Origin: Rahnella bonaserana
Lineage (GTDB): Bacteria; Pseudomonadota; Gammaproteobacteria; Enterobacterales; Enterobacteriaceae
DNA: 64,000 nt
Reading direction: 5' to 3'
Assembly: GCF_019049675.1 (NCBI RefSeq)
Contig: NZ_JAFMOW010000062.1
Coordinates: 1-64,000, forward strand
A program made the translations under genes and the position numbers. A model generated the notes under the pieces. That model was not told the DNA's origin. It made no database searches and saw only the letters and a program-made list of their open reading frames with translations. Of this stretch, positions 45,063 through 55,701 are shown piece by piece. Numbering within the stretch: position 1 is the stretch's first letter; the number at the start of each line of letters is the position of its first letter.

Positions 45063-45323
45063 ATGAAAGGTGTTATTCGTTTGAACGATCCTCTGGTCAA
45101 CGGGGGATATGTTAATCAGGCCTCCGGATCGCCGTTTATGGGCATCGCGGTTGCGCTTAAAGGCGACACGGTCATCTGTCTGGCCCACAATGGGATATTT
45201 CCAATCACCGGGTGTTGTGAAACCTGGACGATGAACGGGCGTGGCGTTGTGGTAGATGGTTGCACGGCAGCCTGTGGTTGCGCGATTAAAACCACCCTGC
45301 AAATTGCCGGAGCCTGTAAATGA
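45063..45323 (+). CDS. PAAR-domain spike tip protein
   Basis: The 86-residue PAAR protein sharpens the VgrG spike and helps load effectors. It starts MKGVIRLNDPLVNGGYV and has the metal-binding pattern with VICLAHNG, a CC pair in ITGCCETW and the VVVDGCTAACGCAIKT end. It has no toxin extension, so its effector is the separately encoded lipase. It is coupled to the immunity array upstream (one base) and to the membrane protein downstream (four-base overlap ATGA). Confidence 0.92.
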   Translation: MKGVIRLNDPLVNGGYVNQASGSPFMGIAVALKGDTVICLAHNGIFPITGCCETWTMNGRGVVVDGCTAACGCAIKTTLQIAGACK

Positions 45324-46693
45324 GTCCATGGAAACTATACCCGCCTCTTAAAAAGAGAGAAAACTTTCGTTTCCCCTGGCTCGCTATCTTACTGGTATAT
45401 CTTGTGGTGATCGCTATAGCGGTAGTGATAAGGGCTTTGTCCTGGCCTGATAATAAATCCGTTGAAGTCATGTTTTTTCTTCAGTCAGTGGTGGGACCTT
45501 TTCTCATAATTACATCAGGCTTATGCTACGCTGGTATGTTTCGCGCAGTTGAAGACTATTATCATGACGTTAAAAGGCAGTGTGTGGAGTGGGATCGTTA
45601 TTATCTGAAAAAGTTTGCCCATAAACACCTTGTTATTGCTGGCTGTTCCACCATTTCTCCGGTGGATAATCTTGCTCTGCAATTACTTAAACTTGAGGGG
45701 CAGTTTCCACTCGCGCCGAAAACCCCGCTGAGAATAAAAATGAGGGAAGACTTTGAGGTGACGAAATCACAGTATATTTTTGATCAGCTTATTACTCCTC
45801 TGGCGGATAAAATAAGAAATCATCCTGAGACAGGGGTTTATTATTGGTTGCGTGAAGGTGATAATTCGACAACCGAAGAATTATACTGGGTACTGGATAG
45901 TCATGGTCTCAGGATTAAAAATGAAATAACGCAGTTATCTGAATGCCCGGATTATGGCGTGCTGTCAGCAATGATCGAAGAGTCAGGTAATCAGTGGCAA
46001 TTTTGTCGTTTATTCATCATTGCCGATCTCTACAATGATGAAATGGTGAAAAGCATGGAAAGTGCCACGGCCGTGTTTATTTGCAAAGAATATCCGGTAA
46101 ATGAAAAGCCCAAACCTGTTTATCTTTACCAGCCATTAACAGGCGATGCGGATCTCGCGGATTCGGTCCCGGTGTATCTGACGGCGGAGCAAACAATAAT
46201 CCCCAAAACCCTCTGGTATACCGGATTAGCACAAACGGAAAAGTATCCACTTTTTAACGCATTGAATGAATGCAAAGCAGCAGCGGACAGAATCGATCTG
46301 GAACTGGCTTTTGGTGAATACACTGCAGGCTACAGGTGGCTTGCACTGGGCATTGCCACTGATGCCGTGAGGTATGCGCAGGGAGCGCAGCTTATTGCAG
46401 CATCCGAAAAGGGTAAACCTGCTTTAACGGTATTATCGGCAGCACAGCCTGCAGCGTTAAAAGTCCCCGAAGGGGATTATGTGGCTATGCCGTTACTGTG
46501 GTCTTTTCCAGCCCTTGTGATGGTAATAATCGCTTTCGTTTTTAGCTGGGGAGTTTATTTCGGCGTGCCAGAGGGTTGGGCAGTCATTATCTTTATCGCG
46601 ATAATGCTTGTTATTACCCTGGTATTAGGTTTTTTACTTACCCGATTGGCGGTGAAATCTGCTGAAAACGATGTGGAATATCCGCAAGAGTAA
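45320..46693 (+). CDS. Membrane protein of unknown function linked to PAAR
   Basis: The 457-residue protein has two N-terminal helices (about residues 20-39 and 50-72), a large soluble middle of some 320 residues, and two C-terminal helices (about 396-415 and 420-443). The middle part has alternating beta/alpha character and segments such as HLVIAGCSTISPVDNLALQLLK. I do not recognise the family. The start overlaps the PAAR stop, so it belongs to the type VI cassette. It may be an accessory loading or assembly factor, a second immunity protein, or an effector. It has no signal peptide apart from the first helix. Confidence 0.8.
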   Translation: MSPWKLYPPLKKRENFRFPWLAILLVYLVVIAIAVVIRALSWPDNKSVEVMFFLQSVVGPFLIITSGLCYAGMFRAVEDYYHDVKRQCVEWDRYYLKKFAHKHLVIAGCSTISPVDNLALQLLKLEGQFPLAPKTPLRIKMREDFEVTKSQYIFDQLITPLADKIRNHPETGVYYWLREGDNSTTEELYWVLDSHGLRIKNEITQLSECPDYGVLSAMIEESGNQWQFCRLFIIADLYNDEMVKSMESATAVFICKEYPVNEKPKPVYLYQPLTGDADLADSVPVYLTAEQTIIPKTLWYTGLAQTEKYPLFNALNECKAAADRIDLELAFGEYTAGYRWLALGIATDAVRYAQGAQLIAASEKGKPALTVLSAAQPAALKVPEGDYVAMPLLWSFPALVMVIIAFVFSWGVYFGVPEGWAVIIFIAIMLVITLVLGFLLTRLAVKSAENDVEYPQE

Positions 46694-46744
46694 TATGAAC
46701 GGACCCGAAATAATCAGACCCGTTTGTTGTGCGGGGAGAAGCCC

Positions 46745-48031
46745 TTAAATCCGCGCCATCACCCACGGGATCGCCACCGGCAGTTGCGAAAGCAGATACA
46801 GCGCCAGGCCGATAAAGGCGCCAACCAGCGTGCCGTTGATGCGGATAAACTGCAAATCCTTACCAATGTTCAGCTCAATTTGCCGCGACATGTCACGCGG
46901 ATCCCAGCCTTTGACCGTATCGCTGATATGACGTGTCAGGAACTCAGCGAATTCCGGTGCGACTTTCTCCGCGATAGTTTCCATCTGCTGATTCAGCGAG
47001 TGGCGCAACTTTTCATCTTGTGCCAGCGCATTGCCCAGCCATTGGCCGGATTCGGTGACTTTGGCGAACACCCGCGAATCATCGCTTTCTAAATCCTCTT
47101 TCAGCCAGTTACGCATATCGCCCCACAGTTGCAAGACATAGGCGTTGAGCTTCTCGTCATCTTTCAGGTATTGCTTAATGTCTTCGGCTTTCTGCGCAGT
47201 CGCAGGGTCGTTTTGCAGCTTCCAGATAAAGTTCTGCACCGACCGGTCAAATCCTTTGCGGAAGGCGTGGGTTTTATCATTGCCCATATCGTCTAGCACC
47301 GAATTCACCGCGTTGGAAACTAAGTCTGCACCGTTGCGTCCGAGCCAGCCGGTGGGCAGCAGTTTGGCGGTCAGCGGATGCTCCCGCTTCATCCAGCCGA
47401 CAATCTGCGCGGAAATAAACTGCCGCGTGCTGTCTTTCGCCAGCAAGATTTCCAGCTGATCCATCGCCTGATCCAGCAGTTCCTGATGACGTCCGTTTTT
47501 GGTCAGGCTTTCCAGCAAAGTGGCAATTGAAGCCGACAGGTCGATTTTGTCGATCACGCGGTACAGTGCGCGGCGCATCAGCTGGGCGATGCGCTGATCG
47601 TCGGTGACATCCAGAAAACCGCGGATCATCTTCACGGCATAGCTGGCAAACCGCTGTGCGTTATCCGGCGCATTCAGCCAGTCGGTCAGCATCCGCGCCG
47701 GGTCATGCTGGCGTATAAGCGTGATAAGCGTCGCGGGCGCGAGGAATTTTTCCTGCACAAAAACCGCCAGATTGTCGGCAATTTTGTCTTTGTTTTTGGG
47801 GATAATCGCCGTATGTGAGGCGACAAACGGCACCGGCACGCGGCGGAAAAGGGCCACTACGGCAAACCAGTCGGCCATTGCGCCGACCATCGCGGCCTCT
47901 GAAATAGCTTTCAGCCCGGAAACCCAGAAGTTGGGCGGCAGGAAAAGGGTGATGACAAACAGGGCGGCGGCAATCAGCAGCAGCCCCAGCGCGTTACGTT
48001 TACTTCGGCGAAGTTCTTGTTCTTTATCCAT
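46745..48031 (-). CDS. yjiN: DUF445 inner-membrane protein YjiN
   Basis: The 428-residue protein matches E. coli YjiN, of the DUF445 family. A helix near residues 15-35 is followed by [23 protein letters not shown], the family signature. A long helical, coiled-coil-like domain comes next, and a C-terminal helix ([19 protein letters not shown]) closes the protein. The function is not established. The ATG overlaps the stop of the upstream LysR gene as TAATG, so the two are translationally coupled. That is an unusual link for this gene. Confidence 0.93.
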   Translation of the reverse strand: MDKEQELRRSKRNALGLLLIAAALFVITLFLPPNFWVSGLKAISEAAMVGAMADWFAVVALFRRVPVPFVASHTAIIPKNKDKIADNLAVFVQEKFLAPATLITLIRQHDPARMLTDWLNAPDNAQRFASYAVKMIRGFLDVTDDQRIAQLMRRALYRVIDKIDLSASIATLLESLTKNGRHQELLDQAMDQLEILLAKDSTRQFISAQIVGWMKREHPLTAKLLPTGWLGRNGADLVSNAVNSVLDDMGNDKTHAFRKGFDRSVQNFIWKLQNDPATAQKAEDIKQYLKDDEKLNAYVLQLWGDMRNWLKEDLESDDSRVFAKVTESGQWLGNALAQDEKLRHSLNQQMETIAEKVAPEFAEFLTRHISDTVKGWDPRDMSRQIELNIGKDLQFIRINGTLVGAFIGLALYLLSQLPVAIPWVMARI

Positions 48032-48975
48032 TACCTCAGTTTAGGAAGCGTGCGGCGGCCTGTCAGCTTTTTTCTTGCGATAGCGCCACTGGCGGTACTG
48101 TGTGCCGTCACCAGTTGACGAAAGGCGGCCAGCGCCGGGGTTTCGCCATCCTGCCGCCAGGCCATGTAGATTTCAGCAAATGCATCGGGATGGCTGAGCG
48201 GGCGGAACTCAATGTCCGGGAAGCCCAGCTGGCGTGCGCTTTCCGGCACAATAGCCAGCCCGATACCGGCGCGCACCAGCCCGAGAATGGTGTGCGTCTG
48301 GCTGCAATGTTGCACGTAATGCGGCACGACGTTGGCCTGTGCAAACAGCCCGGCCACGCAGTCGTAAAAGTATTTTCCTTCGGTGGCGGAATACATGATG
48401 AATGGCTGTCCGGCGAAGTCGCGCAGACGAATGAGGGGTTTTGCCGCCAGAGACGATGACACCGGCAGCGCCACGCATAACGGTTCGCGCAGCACACACT
48501 GATAGGCAAGAGGAAATAACGGCACCGGCTGGCGCACAAAGCCGATATCCAAAGTGCGCGCCGCCAGCGCCTGAAGCTGCGCGGAAGACACCATCTCTTT
48601 GAGCACCAGAGTGATTTCCGGTAATTCCTGCGCCGCCAGCGCGATAATCTGCGGAATTTGCCAGTAGCCGCTGACCGCCGTAAATCCCAGCATCAGCCGT
48701 CCGATTTCACCTTTCTCGACCCGTTTTACCGTCTCCTGCGCCTGTCCGGTGAATTCGAGGATCAGCTTTGCGTCGCGCAAAAATGTCTTTCCCGAAGCGG
48801 TCAGGCTGACATGCCGGTTGGTTCGTTCCAGCAAACACGCGCCAAGGGCATGTTCGAGTAACTGGATCTGACGGCTCAGCGGAGGCTGCGTCATAAACAA
48901 TCTTTTTGCCGCGCGTCCGAAATGTAATTCCTCCGCGACCGCCACAAAACAGCGCAACTGGTTTAATTCAATCAT
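48031..48975 (-). CDS. LysR-family regulator
   Basis: The 314-residue protein has the N-terminal HTH ([35 protein letters not shown]) typical of the BenM/CatM/GltC branch, and an effector domain with [25 protein letters not shown]. It is divergent from an MFS organic-anion transporter with a 171-base gap, and its stop overlaps the yjiN start. The most likely target is the divergent transporter gene, with yjiN in the same unit as the regulator. The inducer is unknown. Confidence 0.9.
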   Translation of the reverse strand: MIELNQLRCFVAVAEELHFGRAAKRLFMTQPPLSRQIQLLEHALGACLLERTNRHVSLTASGKTFLRDAKLILEFTGQAQETVKRVEKGEIGRLMLGFTAVSGYWQIPQIIALAAQELPEITLVLKEMVSSAQLQALAARTLDIGFVRQPVPLFPLAYQCVLREPLCVALPVSSSLAAKPLIRLRDFAGQPFIMYSATEGKYFYDCVAGLFAQANVVPHYVQHCSQTHTILGLVRAGIGLAIVPESARQLGFPDIEFRPLSHPDAFAEIYMAWRQDGETPALAAFRQLVTAHSTASGAIARKKLTGRRTLPKLR

Positions 48976-49146
48976 TCAATTTTTGACTTGTTCCATTGTC
49001 TTTTTAACTTAGACCGTATCGTTAAATGTTTCTACTCTGTTAATTAATTTGGGTTTTTTAGATCCAAATGGCGTGGCCGAAACCGCAAAAACTGTGCATC
49101 CGGTCACAAAAAGCAAGGAATGCGCTCATAAGTCTGGAGAGAAAAC

Positions 49147-50535
49147 ATGACGTCCCCTACAGATGTGTCAGATAACGCCAAACCGCTGATTCGCGAATCG
49201 GCGTCAGAGGCAGTAAAACCGGGTCATTTCCGTTACGTGGTGCTGGGAATGATTTTTGCCATCACGGTGATTAATTACGCCGACCGCGCCACGCTGTCGA
49301 TTGCCGGTACGGAAGTGTCGCGGGTGCTGAGTCTGGATCCGGTGATGCTCGGGATGGTTTTTTCGGCGTTTGCCTGGGCATATATGATCGGGCAAATCCC
49401 CGGCGGCTGGCTGCTGGATAAATTCGGTGCGCGGCGGGTATACGGTTGCAGCCTGATACTGTGGTCAGTGTTCACGATGTTACAAGGTACCGTCGGCTGG
49501 TTCGGTGTCAGCGGGATTTCGGCGGCTATCATGCTGTTCTTCCTGCGTTTTATGCTCGGGCTGGTCGAGTCTCCGGCATTTCCCGCCAATGCGCGCATCG
49601 TTGCCTGCTGGTTCCCGACCCACGAACGCGGCACGGCGACGTCACTGTTTAACTCTGCGCAATACATGGCGATTGGCGTATTCACGCCAATCATGGCGTG
49701 GCTGACTCACGCGCTTGGCTGGGAACATGTCTTCCTGTGGATGGGCGCGGTCGGACTTTTCGCCGGAATTTTGTGGTTCGCTTTTTATAAAGAGCCACAC
49801 AGCAGTCCGCACATTAAACCTGCCGAACTTGAACACATCCGCGCTAACGGCGCACTGGTCGATCTCGAACTGAACCGCCGCGCCTCGCGTCAGAAATTTA
49901 CCTTCCGCGAAGTGATGCAACTGTTCCAGAGTCGTACGCTGTGGGGCATTTATATCGGTCAGTACTGCATTACGTCGATGAGTTATTTCTTTATGACCTG
50001 GTTCCCGATTTATCTGATCAAAGGGCGCGGGATGACGGTCATGCAGGCCGGCTGGGTGGTGGCGCTACCGGCGATTTGCGGCTTTACCGGCGGGGTGCTG
50101 GGCGGTGTGATGTCGGATTACATGATCCGCCGCGGCATCAGTCCGTCGAAAGCGCGTAAAACGCCGTTCGTACTCGGCATGTTTTTCGCTGCCATGCTGG
50201 CAATGGCGAATTTTGTCTCCACAGATGCCGCGGTGATTGCGCTGATGACGCTGGCGTTCTTTGGCAAAGGTCTGTCAGCGATTGGCTGGGCGGTGATGTC
50301 CGATACGGCACCGGAGAAAATGATCGGCCTGAGTGGCGGGGTGTTCAACTGCCTCGGCAATGTGGCCGGGATTATAACGCCGGTCGTGATCGGCTACATC
50401 GTGGCGGCGACAGGTTCATTTAACCTCGCGCTGTGGTTTGTCGGAGCACACGGTTTGCTGGGCATGTTTGGTTATCTGGTGGTGGCCGGTAAGTTTGAGC
50501 GCATGGTGATAAGACCGGATGACAGGGTAAAATGA
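49147..50535 (+). CDS. MFS transporter, anion:cation symporter family (GudP/DgoT-like)
   Basis: The 462-residue 12-helix carrier has family signatures NYADRATLSIAG and GWLLDKFGARRVYG, LRFMLGLVESPAFPANARI.ACWFPTHERGTATSLFNSAQY, and the late GLSGGVFNCLGNVAGI. These place it in the anion:cation symporter family with the glucarate (GudP), galactarate and galactonate (DgoT) permeases. A sugar-acid substrate is therefore likely. No catabolic enzyme gene lies beside it, only the divergent LysR gene. GGAGA lies six bases before the ATG. Confidence 0.9.
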   Translation: MTSPTDVSDNAKPLIRESASEAVKPGHFRYVVLGMIFAITVINYADRATLSIAGTEVSRVLSLDPVMLGMVFSAFAWAYMIGQIPGGWLLDKFGARRVYGCSLILWSVFTMLQGTVGWFGVSGISAAIMLFFLRFMLGLVESPAFPANARIVACWFPTHERGTATSLFNSAQYMAIGVFTPIMAWLTHALGWEHVFLWMGAVGLFAGILWFAFYKEPHSSPHIKPAELEHIRANGALVDLELNRRASRQKFTFREVMQLFQSRTLWGIYIGQYCITSMSYFFMTWFPIYLIKGRGMTVMQAGWVVALPAICGFTGGVLGGVMSDYMIRRGISPSKARKTPFVLGMFFAAMLAMANFVSTDAAVIALMTLAFFGKGLSAIGWAVMSDTAPEKMIGLSGGVFNCLGNVAGIITPVVIGYIVAATGSFNLALWFVGAHGLLGMFGYLVVAGKFERMVIRPDDRVK

Positions 50536-50614
50536 GAATTGTTCTTGATATGACAAGATGTGTCATTAAACTGCGTGCAGCATCATTTTCCTGCATTCAG
50601 AACGAGAAAAATTC

Positions 50615-52276
50615 ATGGAGTTGTTACGCGTTGTTTTTAAGCAATACCGCTGGCCATTTTTAGGTGTGATGGCGCTGAGTTTGCTCAGCGCCGTTCTGGG
50701 CATTGGCCTGATCGCGTTTATCAATCTGAAACTGATTGAAACCACGCAGGCCTCCTTAATCGTTCTTCCGGAATTTCTCGGGTTGTTACTGTTGCTGATG
50801 GCCGTGACATTAGGCTCTCAGCTCGCCCTGACCGTGCTGGGGCACCACTTCATTTACCGCCTGCGCGGACAATTCATCAAACGTATTTTAGATACCGATA
50901 TAGAGCGTATCGAGCAGATCGGTAATGCACAACTGCTTGCGAGCCTTGGCAGTGACATCCGCAATATCACACTGGCGTTCGTGCGCCTGCCGGAACTGGT
51001 GCAGGGGATTATCCTGACCATTGGCTGCGCCGGATATCTGGCGTGGTTGTCGCCGGAAATGTTGCTGGTGACGGTTATCTGGCTGGTGATCACCATCCTG
51101 GGTGGCTTTAAACTGGTGTCTCACGTATACCGCCATCTGGCGAAAGTACGCGATGCGGAAGACAAACTGCAGACTGATTACCAGAAAGTGATCGAAGGGC
51201 GCAAAGAGCTGGCGCTGAACCGCGAGCGGGCGCGTCATCTGTTTGACGAGGTGTATCGCAAAGATGCCGAAGAATATCGCCATCACATTATCCGCGCGGA
51301 TACCTTCCATCTGAGCGCCGTGAACTGGTCGAATATCATGATGCTGGGCGCAATCGGCCTGGTGTTCTTTATGGCTAACGGCATGGGCTGGTCCAATACC
51401 GAAGTGGCGGCGACCTACTCCCTGACGCTGCTGTTCCTGCGTACACCGATGTTGCAGGCGGTCGGTGCGCTGCCAACCTTGCTCAGCGCGCAGGTGGCGT
51501 TTGGCAAACTGAAATCGCTGAAACTGGCAGAATACGACGAGGCGTTTACGCCAGCCATTGCTGCAAAACAGTGGCAGACGCTGGAATTGCGCGATCTGAT
51601 GTTCAGCTATGAAGGCAAAGAAGAGGGCGCAGGTTTTGGCGTCGGTCCGTTGAATCTGACCATTACCCGCGGCGAACTGGTGTTTCTGATTGGCGGCAAC
51701 GGCAGCGGAAAATCCACCATGGCGATGTTGCTGACCGGCCTGTATCAGCCGCGTTCCGGGCAGATCCTGCTCGATGGCGTGCCGGTGACCGCAGAAAATG
51801 CAGAACAATATCGGCAGATTTTCTCGGCAGTGTTTACTGATTTCCACCTGTTTGGACAGCTGATTGGCCCGCAAGGCGGACAGCCGGATCCGCGGGTCGT
51901 GGAAGACTGGCTGCAACGTCTGAAAATGAAAGAAAAACTCCAGTTCAGCGGCAACGAAGTCACCAACCTGCAACTGTCACAGGGGCAACGTAAGCGCGTG
52001 GCGTTGCTGCTGGCGGCGGCAGAAGGGCGAGACTTCCTGCTGCTCGACGAATGGGCAGCCGATCAGGATCCGCAATTCCGCCGGACGTTCTATCGTGAGC
52101 TGTTGCCGCAATTGCGTGATATGGGAAAAACCGTGCTGGCAATCAGTCACGATGATCACTATTTTGAACACGCTGATCGCCTGCTGGAGATGCGAACGGG
52201 CAAACTGACAGAACTGCACGGGCAGGCACGTATTGACGCCAGCCGTGATGCGGTCGCACAAATTGGAAGTCATTAA
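50615..52276 (+). CDS. yojI: Microcin J25-type peptide ABC exporter YojI
   Basis: The 553-residue fused permease-ATPase matches E. coli YojI, which exports microcin J25 with TolC, and belongs to the cyclic peptide exporter (SyrD/PvdE) family. Six helices in residues 1-300 are followed by the ATPase: Walker [10 protein letters not shown], signature LSQGQRKRV, Walker [13 protein letters not shown] and H-loop AISHDDHYF. It works as an inner-membrane homodimer. The next gene follows by 24 bases, so both may be co-transcribed up to a terminator at 53125. Confidence 0.95.
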   Translation: MELLRVVFKQYRWPFLGVMALSLLSAVLGIGLIAFINLKLIETTQASLIVLPEFLGLLLLLMAVTLGSQLALTVLGHHFIYRLRGQFIKRILDTDIERIEQIGNAQLLASLGSDIRNITLAFVRLPELVQGIILTIGCAGYLAWLSPEMLLVTVIWLVITILGGFKLVSHVYRHLAKVRDAEDKLQTDYQKVIEGRKELALNRERARHLFDEVYRKDAEEYRHHIIRADTFHLSAVNWSNIMMLGAIGLVFFMANGMGWSNTEVAATYSLTLLFLRTPMLQAVGALPTLLSAQVAFGKLKSLKLAEYDEAFTPAIAAKQWQTLELRDLMFSYEGKEEGAGFGVGPLNLTITRGELVFLIGGNGSGKSTMAMLLTGLYQPRSGQILLDGVPVTAENAEQYRQIFSAVFTDFHLFGQLIGPQGGQPDPRVVEDWLQRLKMKEKLQFSGNEVTNLQLSQGQRKRVALLLAAAEGRDFLLLDEWAADQDPQFRRTFYRELLPQLRDMGKTVLAISHDDHYFEHADRLLEMRTGKLTELHGQARIDASRDAVAQIGSH

Positions 52277-52300
52277 ATTGTTTACTGAAGGCAAAGGATT

Positions 52301-53119
52301 ATGAACTGGACAGAAGTGATGGTGTGGGGCCTCAGCGGCGTGGTGGTGGGCTCGCTGCTCGGAGCGTTATACAAAAAAGGCAAAATCGGGCGCATCCCGG
52401 CGGTCGTTTTATTTCTGGTGCTGATCGTCGGCGGCAATATTTTATGGGGCGGGGTGATCAAACCGCGTCTGGCAGGCAACAGCGAAGAGCAGAAAATAGA
52501 CCAGGCGCTGGAAGCCCTGCCGCTGTATAACACCATCAAAATGCAGGAACCGGCGCTTTACGCACAAATCCGCAGCAATATCCTGAAGATGAAAAAAGAG
52601 GGCAAGCCGCAGCAGGAAGCGATCGACACCGTGAAACCGATGGTGTCCGTTCTGCTCTCGCAGCGTATCACCCATGCGCCGGACGCCAATGTAAACGAGG
52701 CGATGCAGGTCAATCTGGAAGAAATGCAGACGTTGCAGGCACGCAAAGACGGCAGCTGCTTTAAATTCCTTTACCCGCAGGTCAGTGGCGGGATTAATAC
52801 TGCCGAGGTTCTGCCACCGGCGTTGTTCCAGAAAGATCTCAATACCATGAATGATTTACTGCTGGCGACCGGCAGCGGGCAGACTGCGCAGCCTGAAGCC
52901 GTCAGCGCCGAAAAAGTGGTGCAGATGATGGCGCCGGTGCGCGAGGCGCTGGCGAATATGTACGGCGAGCAATTGCAGATGTTCAGCGACCTGACCAAAC
53001 CGGACGTCGATCGCGAAAAAGTCTGTGAAATTTCCATCAGCCTGTATTCCGGCATTCTGGCACTGCAACCTGCGGATTCTGCAGCGATCCTCCGTCAGAT
53101 GCTGGGTAAAAACGACTAA
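52301..53119 (+). CDS. Inner-membrane protein of unknown function
   Basis: The 272-residue protein starts with two hydrophobic segments (about residues 5-22 and 31-50, the second GRIPAVVLFLVLIVGGNILWGG). A soluble, mostly helical domain of about 220 residues, probably periplasmic, follows with two cysteines (SCFKF and KVCEIS). AAAGGA lies eight bases before the start. The family is not recognised. Its position between yojI and a terminator suggests co-expression with the exporter, though a functional tie is unproven. Confidence 0.8.
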   Translation: MNWTEVMVWGLSGVVVGSLLGALYKKGKIGRIPAVVLFLVLIVGGNILWGGVIKPRLAGNSEEQKIDQALEALPLYNTIKMQEPALYAQIRSNILKMKKEGKPQQEAIDTVKPMVSVLLSQRITHAPDANVNEAMQVNLEEMQTLQARKDGSCFKFLYPQVSGGINTAEVLPPALFQKDLNTMNDLLLATGSGQTAQPEAVSAEKVVQMMAPVREALANMYGEQLQMFSDLTKPDVDREKVCEISISLYSGILALQPADSAAILRQMLGKND

Positions 53120-53124
53120 TCTGA

Positions 53125-53158
53125 CAAAGGGCAGCCCTTTCTCCGGGCTGTCCCTTTT
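53125..53158 (+). terminator. Terminator of the yojI unit
   Basis: AAAGGGCAGCCC pairs with GGGCTGTCCCTTT (one bulge) around TTTCTCC, followed by TTTT. Confidence 0.85.
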
Positions 53159-53268
53159 CAGACAATGAAACAAACAGACAATCCCTACTATTCTTCTTAA
53201 TAAGAAAGAGTATTCTTCTTCCGCTTTTCTAAAACAATAATTTTTCGAGCTTCCGGAATCATCCTTCT

Positions 53269-55701
53269 ATGCAAAAAATGTTAAGAGTGCCGTTGCTGCT
53301 GGCATTGTTGTCATGTTTATTCCTGACGCCGGTGCTGAGTTACGCGGACGACAGTACCGGTCAGCCTGACACAGCAGAACAACCGGTAAAAGTGAATGTC
53401 AGTACCGCCTTACCGGCATTACAAAAGCGTCTGGATCAGCTTAAACAACAGGTTTCATCGGCGAAAACGGATAAGAAATACACTGGCCTGACCGATGCCG
53501 CCCAGAAACTGGCAGAAGATGCCGACAAGCTGAATGCTGCGCTGACCCCTCAGCTGGCGCAGGTGCAGGCGCAGCTGGACGTTCTTGGCCCGGCACCCGC
53601 TCCGGGTACGCTCACTGAAACGCCGCAGGTGATCAGTCAGCGTAATAAGCTTAATGCCAGCAAAACGCTGATGACCACACAACTTGAGCAGACCAAAGCG
53701 ATTGCCGTTGGCGCGCAAAATCTGTCTTCGCAAATCGCAGGCTTACGTCGTGATGCACTGAAAACCCAGATTGCGCTTAATACCGGCAGCATTCTCGGCA
53801 GCAATTTCTGGGCACCGCTGATTACGCCAAACGATGATGATGCGGCGCGTTTTGATGATTTTGGTTCGCAGGTTAAAGATGCCTGGACGCAGGCGTGGAG
53901 TGATGACTGGCGCGTCGCCACCGGCATTTATCTGTTTCTGGCGCTGGTGATTGGTGTGTTTGGTCGCCACGTGCTGGATAAACCGATGAACTGGATCCTG
54001 CCGCGCTGGTTGCCACAGGGACGCTTTCGTCGCAGTTTCCTGGCCTGTTTCACCACACTGAGCACCACGTTAACGCTGGGCATCAGCGTCCAGTTGCTGG
54101 GCTATATTTTCACCCGATTGCCGGATACTTCGCCGTGGGTGACAGAATTCGCCGAACAACTGGTCGAGCTGACCTATTTCTCTGCGGTGATCGCCGGGCT
54201 GGGTATTGCGTTACTTTCCAATAACCATCCGTCCTGGCGTCTGCCGGGGATTGCGGATCCGCTGGCGAAAACGCTGGCGTCATTCCCGGTTCTGCTGGCA
54301 GGCTTCATTTTCCTGTTCGGCATTATCGAACAGCTTAATAATCTGGTTGGTGCCAGCGTATCCGCCACCTTATTTGGCAACGGGTTAGCCGCGTTACTGG
54401 TTGCGCTCAACTGTCTGATAGCACCGGTTCGCGTCAACCGTATGCGCCGCAAGATGAAGGCAGAGGGCGAGCAGACCGAAGCGCGCTCCACGCTGGCAGG
54501 GCTTATCCACCTGGTGATCAGCCTGACCGCTTTTGTCATTCTGATGGCGTTGCTGATCGGTTACATCCCGCTGGCGCGTTTCGTGACCTTCGAGCTGCTG
54601 TGGATTGGTCTGGTGGTCAGTTGCCTGTACCTGCTGATCCACTTCGTGGTTGATCTCTGCGAAAGCGTGTTTTCGCCGACCACGCACAGCGGCAAAATCC
54701 TCAAAGGCACGCTGAGCGTCAATGACCGCCATCTGTCTCTGGCCGCCACATTATTCTCGGCAATCGGCAAAACCGCACTGCTGCTGATGGCCGCCGTTGC
54801 GCTGCTAAACGGTACGTTCGGTACCACGACGCCGCTGGAACTGCTGGCAAAAATCGTCGATATCTGGGGCGGAAAGGGCCTCGAAAGCATGAACATCATT
54901 CCGGCGCACGCGGTTAACGCGGTGCTGTGTCTGGTGGTCGGCTGGTATATTCTGCGCTCTGCACGTCGCTGGCTGGACAACGATTTCCTGCCGAAAACCA
55001 TGATGGATCGCGGGATGCGCGCCTCACTGGTGACGCTGTTCACCAACGTGGGTTATGTGCTGATCATCCTGCTGACGCTGTCGTCGCTGGGCATTGAATG
55101 GAACAAACTGGCATGGATCGTCAGTGCGTTGTCAGTCGGTATCGGTTTTGGTCTGCAGGAGATTGTGAAGAACTTTATCTCCGGTCTGATCCTGCTGACA
55201 GAACGTCCGGTTAAAGTGGGCGATTTGATCAGCATCAGCGGCGTAGAAGGGGACATCCGTCGTATTAATGTCCGCGCTACTGAAATTCAGCTGAGTGATA
55301 AATCCACCGTGATTGTGCCGAACTCACAGCTGATATCGCAGAACGTGCGTAACGCCACCATGGGTAACGCCCAGGGCGTGGCGACGATCGCACTGACATT
55401 CCCGCTGGATATCGACCCTGAACAGGTGAAGACATTGCTGCTGGAAGCTTACAACCTGCACGAATCCATTCTGGAAAATCCACCGGCATCGGTAAGTTTC
55501 AAAGAACTTGGCCCAACCGGGATTGTGCTGAGCGTGACCGGTTACGTAAACAGCCCGCGCATGGTCAGCGGTACACGCAGTGATTTGCTGTACGAAATCC
55601 TCAAAATGCTGCGGGCAGCGGGGATCAGTCTGAGTCAGACGCAGACGATGATTTTGGAAAAACCGGCAGAGAGGGTTGTTCCGGTGGAGGAGCAAAGATA
55701 A
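53269..55701 (+). CDS. Mechanosensitive channel with DUF3772 domain
   Basis: This large MscS-family channel has 810 residues. A signal peptide ends near YADD (residue 27) and a periplasmic coiled-coil DUF3772 region (residues 45-200) follows. About ten transmembrane helices come next, with the MscS pore helix and beta domain in the last 270 residues (LSVGIGFGLQEIVKNFISGLILLTERPVKVGDLI, STVIVPNSQLISQNVRNATM). It should open under membrane tension during hypo-osmotic shock. It resembles MscK/YbiO-like large paralogues rather than small MscS. It is a single-gene unit, convergent with the copper efflux operon. Confidence 0.92.
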   Translation: MQKMLRVPLLLALLSCLFLTPVLSYADDSTGQPDTAEQPVKVNVSTALPALQKRLDQLKQQVSSAKTDKKYTGLTDAAQKLAEDADKLNAALTPQLAQVQAQLDVLGPAPAPGTLTETPQVISQRNKLNASKTLMTTQLEQTKAIAVGAQNLSSQIAGLRRDALKTQIALNTGSILGSNFWAPLITPNDDDAARFDDFGSQVKDAWTQAWSDDWRVATGIYLFLALVIGVFGRHVLDKPMNWILPRWLPQGRFRRSFLACFTTLSTTLTLGISVQLLGYIFTRLPDTSPWVTEFAEQLVELTYFSAVIAGLGIALLSNNHPSWRLPGIADPLAKTLASFPVLLAGFIFLFGIIEQLNNLVGASVSATLFGNGLAALLVALNCLIAPVRVNRMRRKMKAEGEQTEARSTLAGLIHLVISLTAFVILMALLIGYIPLARFVTFELLWIGLVVSCLYLLIHFVVDLCESVFSPTTHSGKILKGTLSVNDRHLSLAATLFSAIGKTALLLMAAVALLNGTFGTTTPLELLAKIVDIWGGKGLESMNIIPAHAVNAVLCLVVGWYILRSARRWLDNDFLPKTMMDRGMRASLVTLFTNVGYVLIILLTLSSLGIEWNKLAWIVSALSVGIGFGLQEIVKNFISGLILLTERPVKVGDLISISGVEGDIRRINVRATEIQLSDKSTVIVPNSQLISQNVRNATMGNAQGVATIALTFPLDIDPEQVKTLLLEAYNLHESILENPPASVSFKELGPTGIVLSVTGYVNSPRMVSGTRSDLLYEILKMLRAAGISLSQTQTMILEKPAERVVPVEEQR

